Shown: positions 1-10,211 of the stretch, piece by piece | How the letters are laid out: each line of letters opens with the position of its first letter | How positions within the stretch are numbered: the stretch's first letter is position 1 | Origin: Antrodiella citrinella | Lineage: Eukaryota; Basidiomycota; Agaricomycetes; Polyporales; Steccherinaceae | Length of the DNA: 64,000 nucleotides | Assembly (NCBI GenBank): GCA_004802725.1 | Contig: SGPM01000015.1 | Coordinates: 124,001-188,000, forward strand | Reading direction: 5' to 3' | Made by a program: the position numbers and the translations under genes | Notes under the pieces: generated by a model | Told to the model about the DNA's origin: nothing | Databases searched by the model: none | The model's input: only the letters and a program-made list of their open reading frames with translations

Positions 1-1039
1 GTAGGGTGAGAATGCGAGAGAACGGGAGAAGACCTTCTCGATGTGCGTGTTTAGTGACAGCAGCGACCCGCAGTCGCAATTCTTCATATCCGTCGACGTG
101 GGCGAATGGCAGATGTCGGACAATGTCAATAAGTGCATACTGTGTGTACTAGTGAAGCGAGGTCACGGTATTGCTAGCGAAGCGCTTCAGATTGAGATCC
201 GAGGAGTAGTAGTAGGCTGAGGCTACTAGTAGCACAAAAAACATTGAGCCTGAAAGCATACGAACAGAACGTAGTTCAGACCATTGTCTTTGAGGGCCAA
301 ACAACAAAAAGTCAAGGTACCCCTGCCCGACCTGCCAAACACTGCAGGGTAGCACACCAGGGTAGCATTTGGATTCATGCCGCAAGTAGGAGAGATTCTC
401 TCGCAGGCCGACCGATGACAAAGTTAGACGAGCAGCATTGTAGCCACGTTGTGCGTTTTGTGCTTCGGACTACTGGTCCCGCGGTGAAAGGACCCACGAC
501 ATGAAGAAGCAGGGTCTGTTCGCAGACTTGCTATGTCACAAGGCGCTGACTCAGGAATCGGAGTTTGCGCTCGCTGAAACCAAACCGAAAAACAAAGCTT
601 AGAACGATGGGGATGCACGGAGCAGTGAAACCTACAAGTGAGAGGGACGCCCATGACGCCAGTGGCCTGGCAGGCGGAGGATCTATACGCTCATCCGTGA
701 ACATCGCTAACAGACTCTCTCTGGAACGCTGAGGACGGCGGCCACCGCAATCCATGTGCACAATAGAGGTGAGATGATCCTTGACGGAGCTGGATCTTTC
801 TGCGACAAGCCCACGTGGAACTAGAGGATCGGGGAATTGCGCAGCTTGAAAGAACATACAGCTGTTTGTAAGTGAAAATTTCTGTACACTCACGAACCAC
901 ACAAATTCTATCGATGTTGGTTCAGATCTAATAAGTGAAGCCTGAACCTGAAAAGAAGCCTGACTGGTACGAGTCCATCCCGATCTAAATCTAACGAATT
1001 AAAAAAACCTAACACTGTCCGCAGCAAGTCAGAAGTCAG
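1..1039. other. Unassigned left-edge region
   Basis: No recognisable gene is complete here. On the plus strand an ATG at 41 opens a 59-codon frame ending at 220 (it contains SQFFISVDVGEWQMSD) that reads as coding-like but has no family I recognise; it could be the tail or an exon of a gene cut by the window edge. On the minus strand, 531 to about 899 stays open for over 110 codons but has no ATG at its 5' end and no clear splice site. Both are too weak to call as genes. Confidence 0.3.
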
Positions 1040-2959
1040 CTATGTCACTCCCGTACTGACACCAGTACTGACATTGTCCGGTCCAAATAACTCGGGGGCC
1101 CACTGCGAAGACCCATCCGTTGTCGTCCTAGGTCGGTGAGAATTGGGACTGTCATGCCAGAACATGTTTCTGGTTGAACTGGAGTCCTTAGACCCTCTCG
1201 GAGGCGTCGCGAGAGGGGTGATAGGACCAATCACTGGCAGGGGATCCTGAGCTTGAGTAGCGGCAGTCGGGGCTTCCACAGGGTCAAATACCGCTGGCAG
1301 TTCTGAAGGATCTTCTGCCGGAACTACTTTCGACGAAGTAATCTTCGCTCTCTTGCCACGACCACGTTTCCTTGCCTTCGCTTTGTCCGGGACAGACTCA
1401 GATTCTTCTACTGCGTCTGGTGTAGGCGGCCTCTCGTCTACTGGCTGTGCTTGCATGGCGTCAGCTACATAAGGAAGATATCAACGAAAAGTAACACATG
1501 ATATGTGGTAGATGAACTTACCGAGAGCACGGTACGCAGCATCTCGATGAGATTTGATGTGCAACACCAGACTATTTCCCTTGCCGAAGACCCTCGAGCA
1601 GAAAATGCACATGAGACTTTTACCGTCCGTATCGTTGACGTCAGTAGCAGCGCTAACGTCATCATCGGTCCTCTTCCGTTTACGCCTCTCTTTCTTCTTG
1701 TTTTGTTGCTGTGCAGCGGCAATAGCTAGAGTCCATACGTCTGCATCGGGATCAGAATTTGTACCGCTCCGGGGCCAAGGGTAAGTCGGCGGAGGCAGAT
1801 AGGACGCCATTTGAGACATATGAAGAGCCTGACTTGGATGACCGTAAAAGTATGGGGAGACTTGCATAGGAACAGCATGTGGAAGAGGTGTTGGTTGCAT
1901 CCCAGATCGACCCGAATAGAAAGGAATAGGAATGAGAACTGGTTGGGGTATAAGATGCGACGGAAAACCCCACGGAGGGAAGTCGTGAAATTGCGGATAA
2001 GGATATGGCAGGGAGTTGGGACCAGCAGGATACGACACCGACATGCGCATAAGTGCATCATGAGAGGAATAGCCCATAGCTGCGTTGACAGGCCCACCCA
2101 ACGAGGGAAAGTACATGGCAGGGTGGGCGGCGTTCTCATTCGGAGATGTAGATAGTGGCGCTTGCATATATGCGTGTGAGTTTGGTATATTTTGAGATAC
2201 GGAGTGGTCCTTGGGTCGTACAGAAGACTCATTGTGTATATTGTTGCCTAAGACAGAGCTAGAGTCGAACAAGGTAGTAGGAGCGCTTGTCAGTGGTTCG
2301 GGACGCGATGTTGGAGCATGGGAAGCTGAGTCAACAGTGCTATTGGGCGAATGCAAGACGGGATCCGCGGAACAGACAATGTCGGCAGTAGACTCTTTGT
2401 CGGATAATGATGCGCCAACTCTGAACAGCTGGAGACGAGGAACAGACGGTCCAGGATCGAAATATAGACCGGAATCATAAGCGCAAGGATAGATTTCAAG
2501 CCCAGGCTCAGATTCTGAGCGCGATCGGGCAGGCCGGGAACGCATGTTCAGTACAATTGTCGTCGCGTTGGATTTTGGAGGATAAGGTTCTGTGCGTAGT
2601 ATAGTGTTGGCAGATGATAACGTCTTGTTGTCAGCTATGACTTTATCCCCGTTGGCGTAACCAGGTCGGAATGTAAAAGGAGAGTTTGTGCGAAAGGTAC
2701 CCAACATAGTCGTGGGGACATTTGCGCCTCTCAGCGGTGTCGTCTGTCCAGAGTTGGCGTCAGAAGACGAAGAAGATGCGGGTCGAGAAGGCAATGGTAT
2801 TGGAATATCATTGGCGTAGACAAAGTTCAGCACGGGTGCCTCGGGTTTGTCGGGAGTTGTATATCTTCCATCGAGAAGAAGTCCTTGTTCTTGATACGCG
2901 TTGATATCCGAGACAGATTCGTCCGTCCGACCACATCCTGAATCCTGATAGTCTGCCAT
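1040..2959 (-). CDS. Single C2H2 zinc-finger protein, Pro/Ser-rich
   Basis: Two exons (2959-1522 and 1464-1040) join in frame through a GTAAGT donor and a TAG acceptor, giving 620 aa. The start is the ATG beginning MADYQDSG; an ATG 14 codons upstream is possible but gives a less typical N-terminus. The first 420 residues are low-complexity Ser/Pro/Thr-rich with a Pro/Tyr/Phe/Met-rich part around 300-410. A basic cluster (KKKERRKRKR, about 421-430) is a likely nuclear localisation signal. A classical finger follows, C-x2-C-x12-H-x3-H, at about 451-471 (CIFC ... HIKSH). The exon-2 tail has a second basic stretch (KARKRGRGKRAK). One lone finger next to an NLS suggests a nuclear DNA- or RNA-binding regulator; the target is unknown. 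It diverges from the next gene across about 480 bp. Confidence 0.8.
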
Positions 2960-3364
2960 CACGTAGAGCTGGACCGCCAGACAGGTAGGTCCGACAACCA
3001 AGATTGAAGTCGTCCCACCAGCAGCAAGAGTCGGCTATTTGAGAGTAGAGGTTTTGAATCAAAAGAGTGACCACTAGAGAATACGAGCGAGATTCGTGGC
3101 GAGACGATAATGATGAAGTGGATGAAAGCAGAAGCGCTCAAACGGGTCATGCGGTGATTTCCAAACTTGGACACTTTGTTTGGCTTTGTTGTCCAAAAGC
3201 TTTAAGTGCCACGTGGCGGCGCCACTGCCCCACAACGCCAATTCTAGTTTGCGCCACGCTGTCACCACACACTGGAGTTACGGGTACTATTGGAGTCTGG
3301 AGGTGGTCCACAATGACGACTGCCATCAAATTGCTTCCGTCATGGCTCCGCAACTCGAACCAGC

Positions 3365-3372
3365 TATATAAA
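3365..3372 (+). promoter_or_regulatory. TATA box of the G/Q-rich protein gene
   Basis: TATATAAA followed by a CT-rich leader, 70 bp upstream of the ATG at 3442. Spacing and leader composition fit a strongly expressed fungal promoter. The rest of the 2960-3441 interval is the shared divergent promoter region with the zinc-finger gene. Confidence 0.6.
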
Positions 3373-3441
3373 CCATCTCGCTCTCCCTTTAATGGATCCT
3401 CACAAACTTGAAACCCACCACATCAACTTTACGCCATCACA

Positions 3442-4272
3442 ATGCCTCTTTTCAGCCACAAGAACGTCAGCAACTTTATTCTTATACTTATACTTTGTTC
3501 AGTTCTCATTTGTCGTACAGAAACAGAGCCACGCTGCCGACAACGTCAGACATGGCCAACACGACCAGCAGAACCTGAACGCGACTCAGGGTGCCGGTCC
3601 TCATCAGAACGCTGCACCTGGTGTCGCAGGAACTGTTCCAGGTCAGGGTGCTGGCCCGGCTACCGGTACTGGTCGTGATACCGCCGGTTATGGGGGAAAT
3701 ACTGGTTATAATAACCAACAACCAAGTGCCGGCCAACCCGGCGTCGGTCAGCAGCAAGGTGGCCAATACGGCGCTGGTCAGGGTCCAGGTCAGCAGGGTG
3801 TCGGTCACCCAGGATACGGGAATAATGTCAATACATTTTATGTCTTGTCACAATCACGCACTGATTTGTTTGCAAACCGTCTCATAGAACCCCAACCTTG
3901 CGCCCACAAATCACTTCAACAATGGTCAACAATCAAGGGGCGGAAGTAGTGTGACCGGCAAGATGGAGCACGCCGTTGGTTCCCTCGTCGGCAGCCAAGC
4001 GTTGAAGGCGAAGGGGATGCAGAAGGAGCAGGAAGCTCAGTCATTCCAAGCGCAGAGCACTGAGCTTGCAGAGGCTGAACGTCTCGAGAAGGAGGCGATG
4101 CTCCGACGTGAACGTGCCGTACAACATGGTGAGGAATCGTGGCTACTTTCGTCGATCTCATTGCAGAACTCTAATTGTTCTTGTAGGTGCACATCCGAGC
4201 AACAAGCCTTTAGGCGGCATTCAGAATCAGAATAATCAGCAGGGCGGCGGCGTTGGTGGCCAAGGATACTAA
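3442..4272 (+). CDS. Gly/Gln-rich small protein, Agaricomycete family
   Basis: The start MPLFSHKN is followed by a short intron, then an exon of H/N/G/Q-rich repeats (GAGPHQNAAPG, QQGVGHPGYG), then a conserved block beginning TGKMEHAVGSLVGSQ and continuing with charged helical sequence rich in E, A and R (ELAEAERLEKEAMLRRERA). The last intron (4129-4186) is clean and the gene ends GGGVGGQGY. From memory, small proteins starting MPLFxHK with a TGKxEHAxG block are common in mushroom genomes and often called stress-induced; no biochemical function is known to me. The middle intron (about 3827-3940) has no consensus donor: phase arithmetic needs a GTCACA donor after the FYVL codons, so exon limits there are uncertain. 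Not secreted by sequence. Confidence 0.65.
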
Positions 4273-5100
4273 ACGATGATGCTCACCAAGCTGATGTCTT
4301 GTATACTACCTATATCAGTATGAAAGGAATCGCTGTAATATTGTAAATGTGAAGAGAAAGCCTGACAGTCTTGCATTTGTCTTGCATCGTCGAGACGCCA
4401 GCACAGTACGTGGAGTTTCGGATGAATGTCGGAGGATTGTTCAGCTTTACTGAATTGTGGGCGTTGATCCCGACGACGAACGTAGGTTCAAGCAAATTCT
4501 CTCGATGTCTTCCACCTATTGAGATGGCACAACGACATTATTTCGTTCTCATTCTGAGGCGATTGCGCATGCAAATGAACGAAAAGACGCTAATCTAATC
4601 AATGTCACGGTATAGCATTGGCCGCAATTTCGGCAATCCTTGCTCCCTACCAACTCCCTACCTTTCGCTCTTTAACGTTCAACGTTCAACACGCCAAATT
4701 TCGGGAATTCGATAGCTTGGACTTGAACAATCCAAAGCGATTGTGTCTCAGCATACTTATCCTAAAATCTCTACATATGTACCCAATTTCCCCCCGGATC
4801 TGGCACCTTTTCACCATGCCAGCTCGGAGCGGCATTCAGATTCTGGGCGAAACATCCAACCGGTTACACATCATCTTCTTGGCAGTGAACACGTCGTTCT
4901 TCCACATTCTATCGCTTGCAAATGTCTGTCTTGGCAGTTTGGAGCTTTAAACTCTGTTACTAGGCTTGACGTCTCTACGTATCGACTCGGAACGGTGTCC
5001 ACATTTGCACGTCGTACTGAGGTATAAGTATTTGCGGTAGAACTGTCTATCTTTGCCTTGACACTCTTTGTGCACCTCCCTGTCTGAATCATCTTCGATC
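4273..5100. other. Intergenic region with short heptamer repeat
   Basis: Terminator side of the G/Q-rich gene and promoter side of MFS gene A. Open frames here have no coding character. It contains the AACGTTC tandem motif listed separately. No TATA box is evident near the MFS start at 5101. Confidence 0.5.
4671..4693 (+). repeat. AACGTTC heptamer tandem (about 3 units)
   Basis: TTTAACGTTCAACGTTCAAC followed by ACG. The same TTCAACGTTCAA core recurs at about 21957, 29502, 46994 and 47714, always outside recognised functional exons; see findings. Confidence 0.6.
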
Positions 5101-7106
5101 ATGTCGACCACAGAACTTGTTCTTCCGACATTGACATGTGCTCAGCCCAGCTCTAGAGCCACCATCCGAGCGCATGCCTTGCCCGGGCAGAATCCTCCTC
5201 AACGTGTTCTCAACGCAGGTGGTCATAAGGATGTTCCAATAACCACGAATTCCGATGCCGTTGAAATGGCTGTGCTTGGCCCCACACCCGCCAATGACAA
5301 CGAAAGTCCTCCAAATTCTACTATATTCCCTGCATCTTCCCCTAAGACACATCGCACTGCCACAATTCACTTCGTGACCTTGTGTTGGACGTTATTCCTG
5401 GCTGGGTGGAATGATGGGACAACGGGTCCTTTGCTTCCTCGTATCAGGGATGTCTATCATGTACGCACTTCTAGATGCTTTCTCACGTGTTCGTCTTTGT
5501 GATCGCCGACTCTTCGCAGGTTGGCTTTGCGCTGGTTTCCTTGCTATTCGTATTTGGTTGCCTGGTAAGCACCGTCGGGTCATTGTCTGTAGAACATTCT
5601 GAATCCGCATTTCTTAGGGCTGTGTTGTTGGTGCAGCGGCGAATGTGTATCTTACTGACCGTTACGGTTTTGGAACTGTGCGTCTACTCGATCAAACGCT
5701 GTTTTGTACTACTCTTACGGTGTTTGTACTTCTCAGGTTATGGTCGTTGGAGCAATTGCGCAAGTTATAGGGTATGCAGTGGCTTCGCCAGCACCACCAT
5801 TTTCGGTCCTCGTACTTGGCTATGCGATCAATGGCCTCGGTGTAGCCCTCCAGGTATGTTTGATCCATATCCCATCGTCCAATAGTCATCGTTATACAAG
5901 CGAATTGTCAGGATGCTGGTGCCAATGCGTACGTTGCAAGTCTCAAGGACAATGCGTCCGTGAAGATGGGTCTGTTGCACGCTGTATATGGCGTGGGCGC
6001 GTTGAGCGCACCGCTTGTGTCTGCGCAGTTTGCAGGACTACCACGGTGGTCATTTCACTACCTCGTATCTCTCGGTATCTCCGTCAGTAATTTTGTCGCC
6101 CTCATTGCCGTTTTCCGATTCAAGACGCAGGACAGTACGTGTTCCACATGATGCTTTTTTCCTGTTTGCACTTAGCCATGAAACGCAGAATGCCTAACGG
6201 AGATTGGTCAACCACCCGTCGCGTCTACTAGAGGCGACAATCTGTACGGACAGATATTCAAATTAAAGAACCTTCATCTCCTCGGGTTCTTTGTGCTGAT
6301 ATATGTTGGCGTGGAAGTGACGGTTGGAGGTTAGTCATGGTAATCCTCCAACTTACCACGGATCTCAGACAGTTCATCAGGGTGGATTGTCACGTACATG
6401 AGGGATGTGCGCGGTGGTGGCCCCTCATCTGATTACATCTCGTCAGGCTTCTTCGGCGGTAAGCTATTGTGACTCTGCAGAGCTTGATCTCGCTCTGAAT
6501 CGTTTCCAGGCCTCACTGTCGGTCGCCTCGCGTTGCTGTGGGTTAATAAGCTGGTAAAGGATACCAAATTATCTGTGCATGAGCTTCTGCTGACTAGCAA
6601 TGTGCTGCGCAGGTCGGCGAACGACGTGTGATATTTCTATACGTTCTGATAGCAATAACGTGCGTTCTCGCCTTTCCTCTCACTTCACGCTTACCATCTG
6701 ACTCGGACCATCAACTTCTTCCACAGTCTGGAGCTCGTCATATGGCTCGTTCCTTCAATCATCGGAGATGCACTAGCCGTGTCCTTAGTCGGCTTGGTAT
6801 TAGGACCTATTTACCCCATCGTCATGAACCATTCTGCCTGTATCCTACCTCCCAGATTGCTTGCCGGATGCATTGGGTGGATCGCTGGGTTTGGGCAAGC
6901 AGGATCTGCTCTTCTACCCTTCCTTACCGGTGCATTGGCGTCTGCCAAGGGTATACAAAGTCTCCACCCACTGTAAGTATTGTGAGCTCGTTCCATATCC
7001 ATATTGCTGAGCTGTTCTGCGTTTTAGTTTGGTTTCTATGATGACTTTCATGCTTGTTCTTTGGGTCATCGTACCAGGAAACCCTCGTCCGAGTCGCGAC
7101 AATTGA
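5101..7106 (+). CDS. MFS transporter A (tandem paralogue 1 of 3)
   Basis: Major facilitator superfamily membrane carrier. A cytosolic N-terminus of about 85 residues leads into TM1 (FVTLCWTLFLAGWNDGTTG, then PLLPRI). Later exons encode VGFALVSLLFVFGC, a VYLTDRYGFG loop with the MFS motif-A-like position, VMVVGAIAQVIGYA, then DAGANAYVASL and the signature GLLHAVYGVGALSAPL. The second half contains LGPIYPIVMNHSA, GWIAGFGQAGSALLPF and a final TM ending in VPGNPRPSRDN. About ten exons with introns of 50-70 nt; all homologous exons are present and in frame. The start is the ATG at 5101. By remembered similarity these resemble carriers called BSC6-like in mushroom genomes. The substrate is unknown. 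Heads a same-strand cluster with B and C. Confidence 0.85.
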
Positions 7107-7544
7107 GACTGTCCAACGGCTGGATCTTCTCCCCGAATTGTGCTCACATGCTCTGTCTCGATGTCCTGAATATATGTGAATTTCGGAACCCATATATACA
7201 CGTTAACATCAATTCGACCTCGGCATTCATCTCGAGCAGTGTTGCTAACGTGAATTATTCCGAGGTTTTTCCGCCCTGCTTCATGGGGCCCACCGTTTAT
7301 CCTTTATCCGACATTTCCCCTGTTTTATCTCGTCTGGTTCTATTCAATTGAGCGTTTGTGAACCCTTGAGCTCACGCCAGAGGCTAGATGTCTACCGGTA
7401 GGGTTTGATTCAATTTCATCGAGCGTCGCATGGAAGTGGCTTGACGAACGAAAGTCCAGGCAAGTTTCCCAGCTGTTGTCTCGTCCAACGCTGAATCATC
7501 CCGTTTTCAGTTCAACTCTAAGCACGTCGCATTCAAGTTGGAAT
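7107..7544. other. Intergenic between MFS A and B
   Basis: 438 bp with no coding sequence. No TATA box stands out; it must hold the A terminator and the B promoter. Confidence 0.5.
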
Positions 7545-9515
7545 ATGTCCACAACACAGACAGAAGTTCAGCTCAGGATGAGCCCTGTGCATGCCTCAAT
7601 ATCCCTCAAGGCAAACTCTTCCGACAGTCGAGCACCAGTCGGAGACATCATCACGCATCTGCCCAAAGTCCACACTCTGAAGTCGTCAGACATCGAGGCA
7701 TTTGAGCTCGCGGAACTGCGCTCTGAGTCTCAGCTCACCACCACCAATCTCGCTCCGGCGCTGACAGGAACTGTGTTTCCTGCGGCCACGGCAAAGATGC
7801 GCCGCAAGGCCAATATCCAGTTCGCCACATTGTGCTGGACATTGTTCCTCGGTGGGTGGACGAGCGGAACTACTGGTCCTCTGCTTCCGCGGATCCAGGC
7901 GGTGTATCATGTATGTAGTCCTTGAAATTTCAGCCGCGGAATCACAAGAAAAAACTGGCTGACTGTTTGTCATTCCGTAGGTCGGATTTGCCTTGGTGTC
8001 TCTATTGTTTGTATTCAACTGTCTAGTGCGTAAATTTCAAGTTATTTTGACAGCGGCGTTGATCCATGGAGCGTAGGGTAGCATCGTGGCTTCCGTTGTG
8101 AATATTTACTTGTCAGATAAAGTCGGGTTTGGTTGGGTAAGAATGATCCATGGGTTACGTATCGAATTTTATCTCTGACAGTACACTTCAGGTAGTGGTC
8201 ATTGGAGCCGCTGTACAAGTTGTAGGCTATTCCGTCAGCGTCCCTGCACCACCTTTCTGGGTTCTTGTATTGTCCTACTTCGTCACTGGCTTCGGTGTTG
8301 CCCTTCAGGTATGTCACGAGGCCAGACTGCTCGATGCCAAATTATTGACAGATTGAACTAGGATGCCAGCGCGAGCGCATACATCGCGAGCCTCAGAGTC
8401 AACAGCCCAACAAGGATGGGTATTATGCATTCCGTTTACGGTTTCGGAGCTTTCTGCGCTCCGCTGGCTGCAACGCAATTTGCACAGTTGGATCGTTGGT
8501 CATTCTTTTTTCTTGTCTCCCTCGGAATCACTATCCCGAACATCATCACTCTGGCTGCTGTTTTCAAGTTTAAAAGACAGCATGGTGTGTATTCTTTGCT
8601 TCCAGTTTTTGAAGGTCATTTCCAGCTGATCGCTCGTCGCGTGGACAGAACTACTTACTGAGATTGGACAGCCTCCGATCGAAGAGTCTGCCACGGACAC
8701 GAAAAACACTGCAAATGTTTATCGGGATATGATGAAGCAAAAGCCGCTGCATATTCTGACGGCTTTCATGTTCGTATATCTAGGTGTCGGCATTGCAATC
8801 GGCGGTATGTAAACATATCAGAAATGACCCGGAGCCCGGCGCAGGATTTGACGAAGCATCCACAGGTTGGATTGTCACCTACCTCACTGACACTAGGGGA
8901 GGTGGATCATCCACGGGATACGTCTCTTCTGGACTTTACGGAGGTAAGCTTAGACTCTGTCTTGCAAAAAACAATATTTGATGATTGGAGAATAGGTATC
9001 ACAGTCGGTCGACTGGCGTTGATTTGGGTGAACAAGAAGGTAGGTGAACGGCGCGCGCGTCGTAGCTTATATCATGCTTGCTCTGGGGTAAAAAAAATTC
9101 TTTGCGTTTGCGACGATCTAGCCGCTAAGAAATTCCCAGAATGCAGCTTATAGTCTGGTTCGTGCCTTCGCTCATTGGGGACGCCGTAGCTGTTTCATTC
9201 GCGGGCGTGTTTCTTGGTCCTCTGTACCCCATCGTCATGAACCAAGCCGCTCGCATCTTACCTCCTCGATTGCTCACCGGATGCGTATCCTGGATCGGCG
9301 GGTTCGGTCAGGCTGGTTCCGCGTTCATGCCGTTCGTCACCGGTGCCCTGGCAGCTAGCAGAGGTATCGAGAGTATCCAGCCGTTGTGCGTTCCTGAATC
9401 TGGATTGAAGCATTGAATCAACCTGCTGATTGGTGCATGTAGGATTGTTTCGATGATGGGGTTGATGCTTATCCTGTGGTTATTCGTGCCGAACAGTTCG
9501 AGGCGAGACGACTGA
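7545..9515 (+). CDS. MFS transporter B (tandem paralogue 2, probable frameshift)
   Basis: Same exon plan as A and C. The start is the ATG at 7545 (MSTTQTEVQ); TM1 contains LCWTLFLGGWTSGTTG. Later blocks include VGFALVSLLFVFNC, VVVIGAAVQVVGYS, DASASAYIASL, GIMHSVYGFGAFCAPL, GWIVTYLTDTRGGG, LGPLYPIVMNQAA and the end FVPNSSRRDD. Two oddities set it apart. The intron that separates the NK and VGER exons in A and C is missing. The following TM segment reads VGERRARRSLYHACSG instead of a hydrophobic helix; two more bases in the GCGCGCGC run at 9050-9059 would restore VVAYIMLALG in the frame of the next exon. So it is either a recent pseudogene, a sequencing error in the GC run, or an unusually spliced gene. 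The substrate is unknown. Confidence 0.75.
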
Positions 9516-9549
9516 GTCTGAAGATATCTATGGCCACAACTTCTTGAAT

Positions 9550-9897
9550 CTAATAATTCAATCTATACATGTACTCCTTACCAATGATTTTGGAAAGTAG
9601 CCTATACACACGAGCGTCGATAATGCCATGTTCCCCTGCATAGGACCACTGGCCTCTAGCGTGATGATGAACTATCGGATTCATATGTTGAGCCACAAGA
9701 CTTCGGTCTATCGAGTGTACGACCGGGTGCACGTGGTGGTAGGCCGCTATCGTATCCAGCAATTCAATTTCGTATCGCCTGCGAAGTTCGAACCACCGGT
9801 TATTGTCATTCGTCTCAAGTGGGTTCCGTCCAGTATTTCCGAGATTTTTGACCTTGAAGTCGCACATAATGTCACCATCTGCTTCAACCACAACCAT
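9550..9897 (-). CDS. Doubtful 115-aa ORF between MFS B and C
   Basis: The ATG at 9897 opens MVVVEADGDIMCDFKVKN and runs 115 codons to a stop at 9550. No signal peptide, TM or recognised motif. The opposite strand is also open across much of the same interval (9628-9954), which lowers confidence because only one can be real. The remaining sequence to 10211 shows no gene and should hold the promoter of MFS C. Confidence 0.25.
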   Translation of the reverse strand: MVVVEADGDIMCDFKVKNLGNTGRNPLETNDNNRWFELRRRYEIELLDTIAAYHHVHPVVHSIDRSLVAQHMNPIVHHHARGQWSYAGEHGIIDARVYRLLSKIIGKEYMYRLNY

Positions 9898-10211
9898 CCA
9901 CGACGACAGTTCGAGAGATCCTTGTGGCGACACGTCATTCCTGCCAAGGATTGAAAATCTTTTTCCGAGGTTGATCCGAGTATGTCACCTGCAACTCGAG
10001 CGCTTAAGTATCTTTCGCTCAGTTATCTCGCACCAGGGCCTCTTCCGACGCTGGAAGGAGTTTCGCGACCATTCGAATCCAGGAGAGCGAAGCGAGGTAT
10101 GCTCACTTGGCAAGAAAATAATTCATCAGGAAGAGAATCTTGAAGAGAATGCCGGAAAGTTGCACGGTGCCCTCGCCGCGCTTTTCCTTCTCCCCAGTAC
10201 TCCCACTAGAT

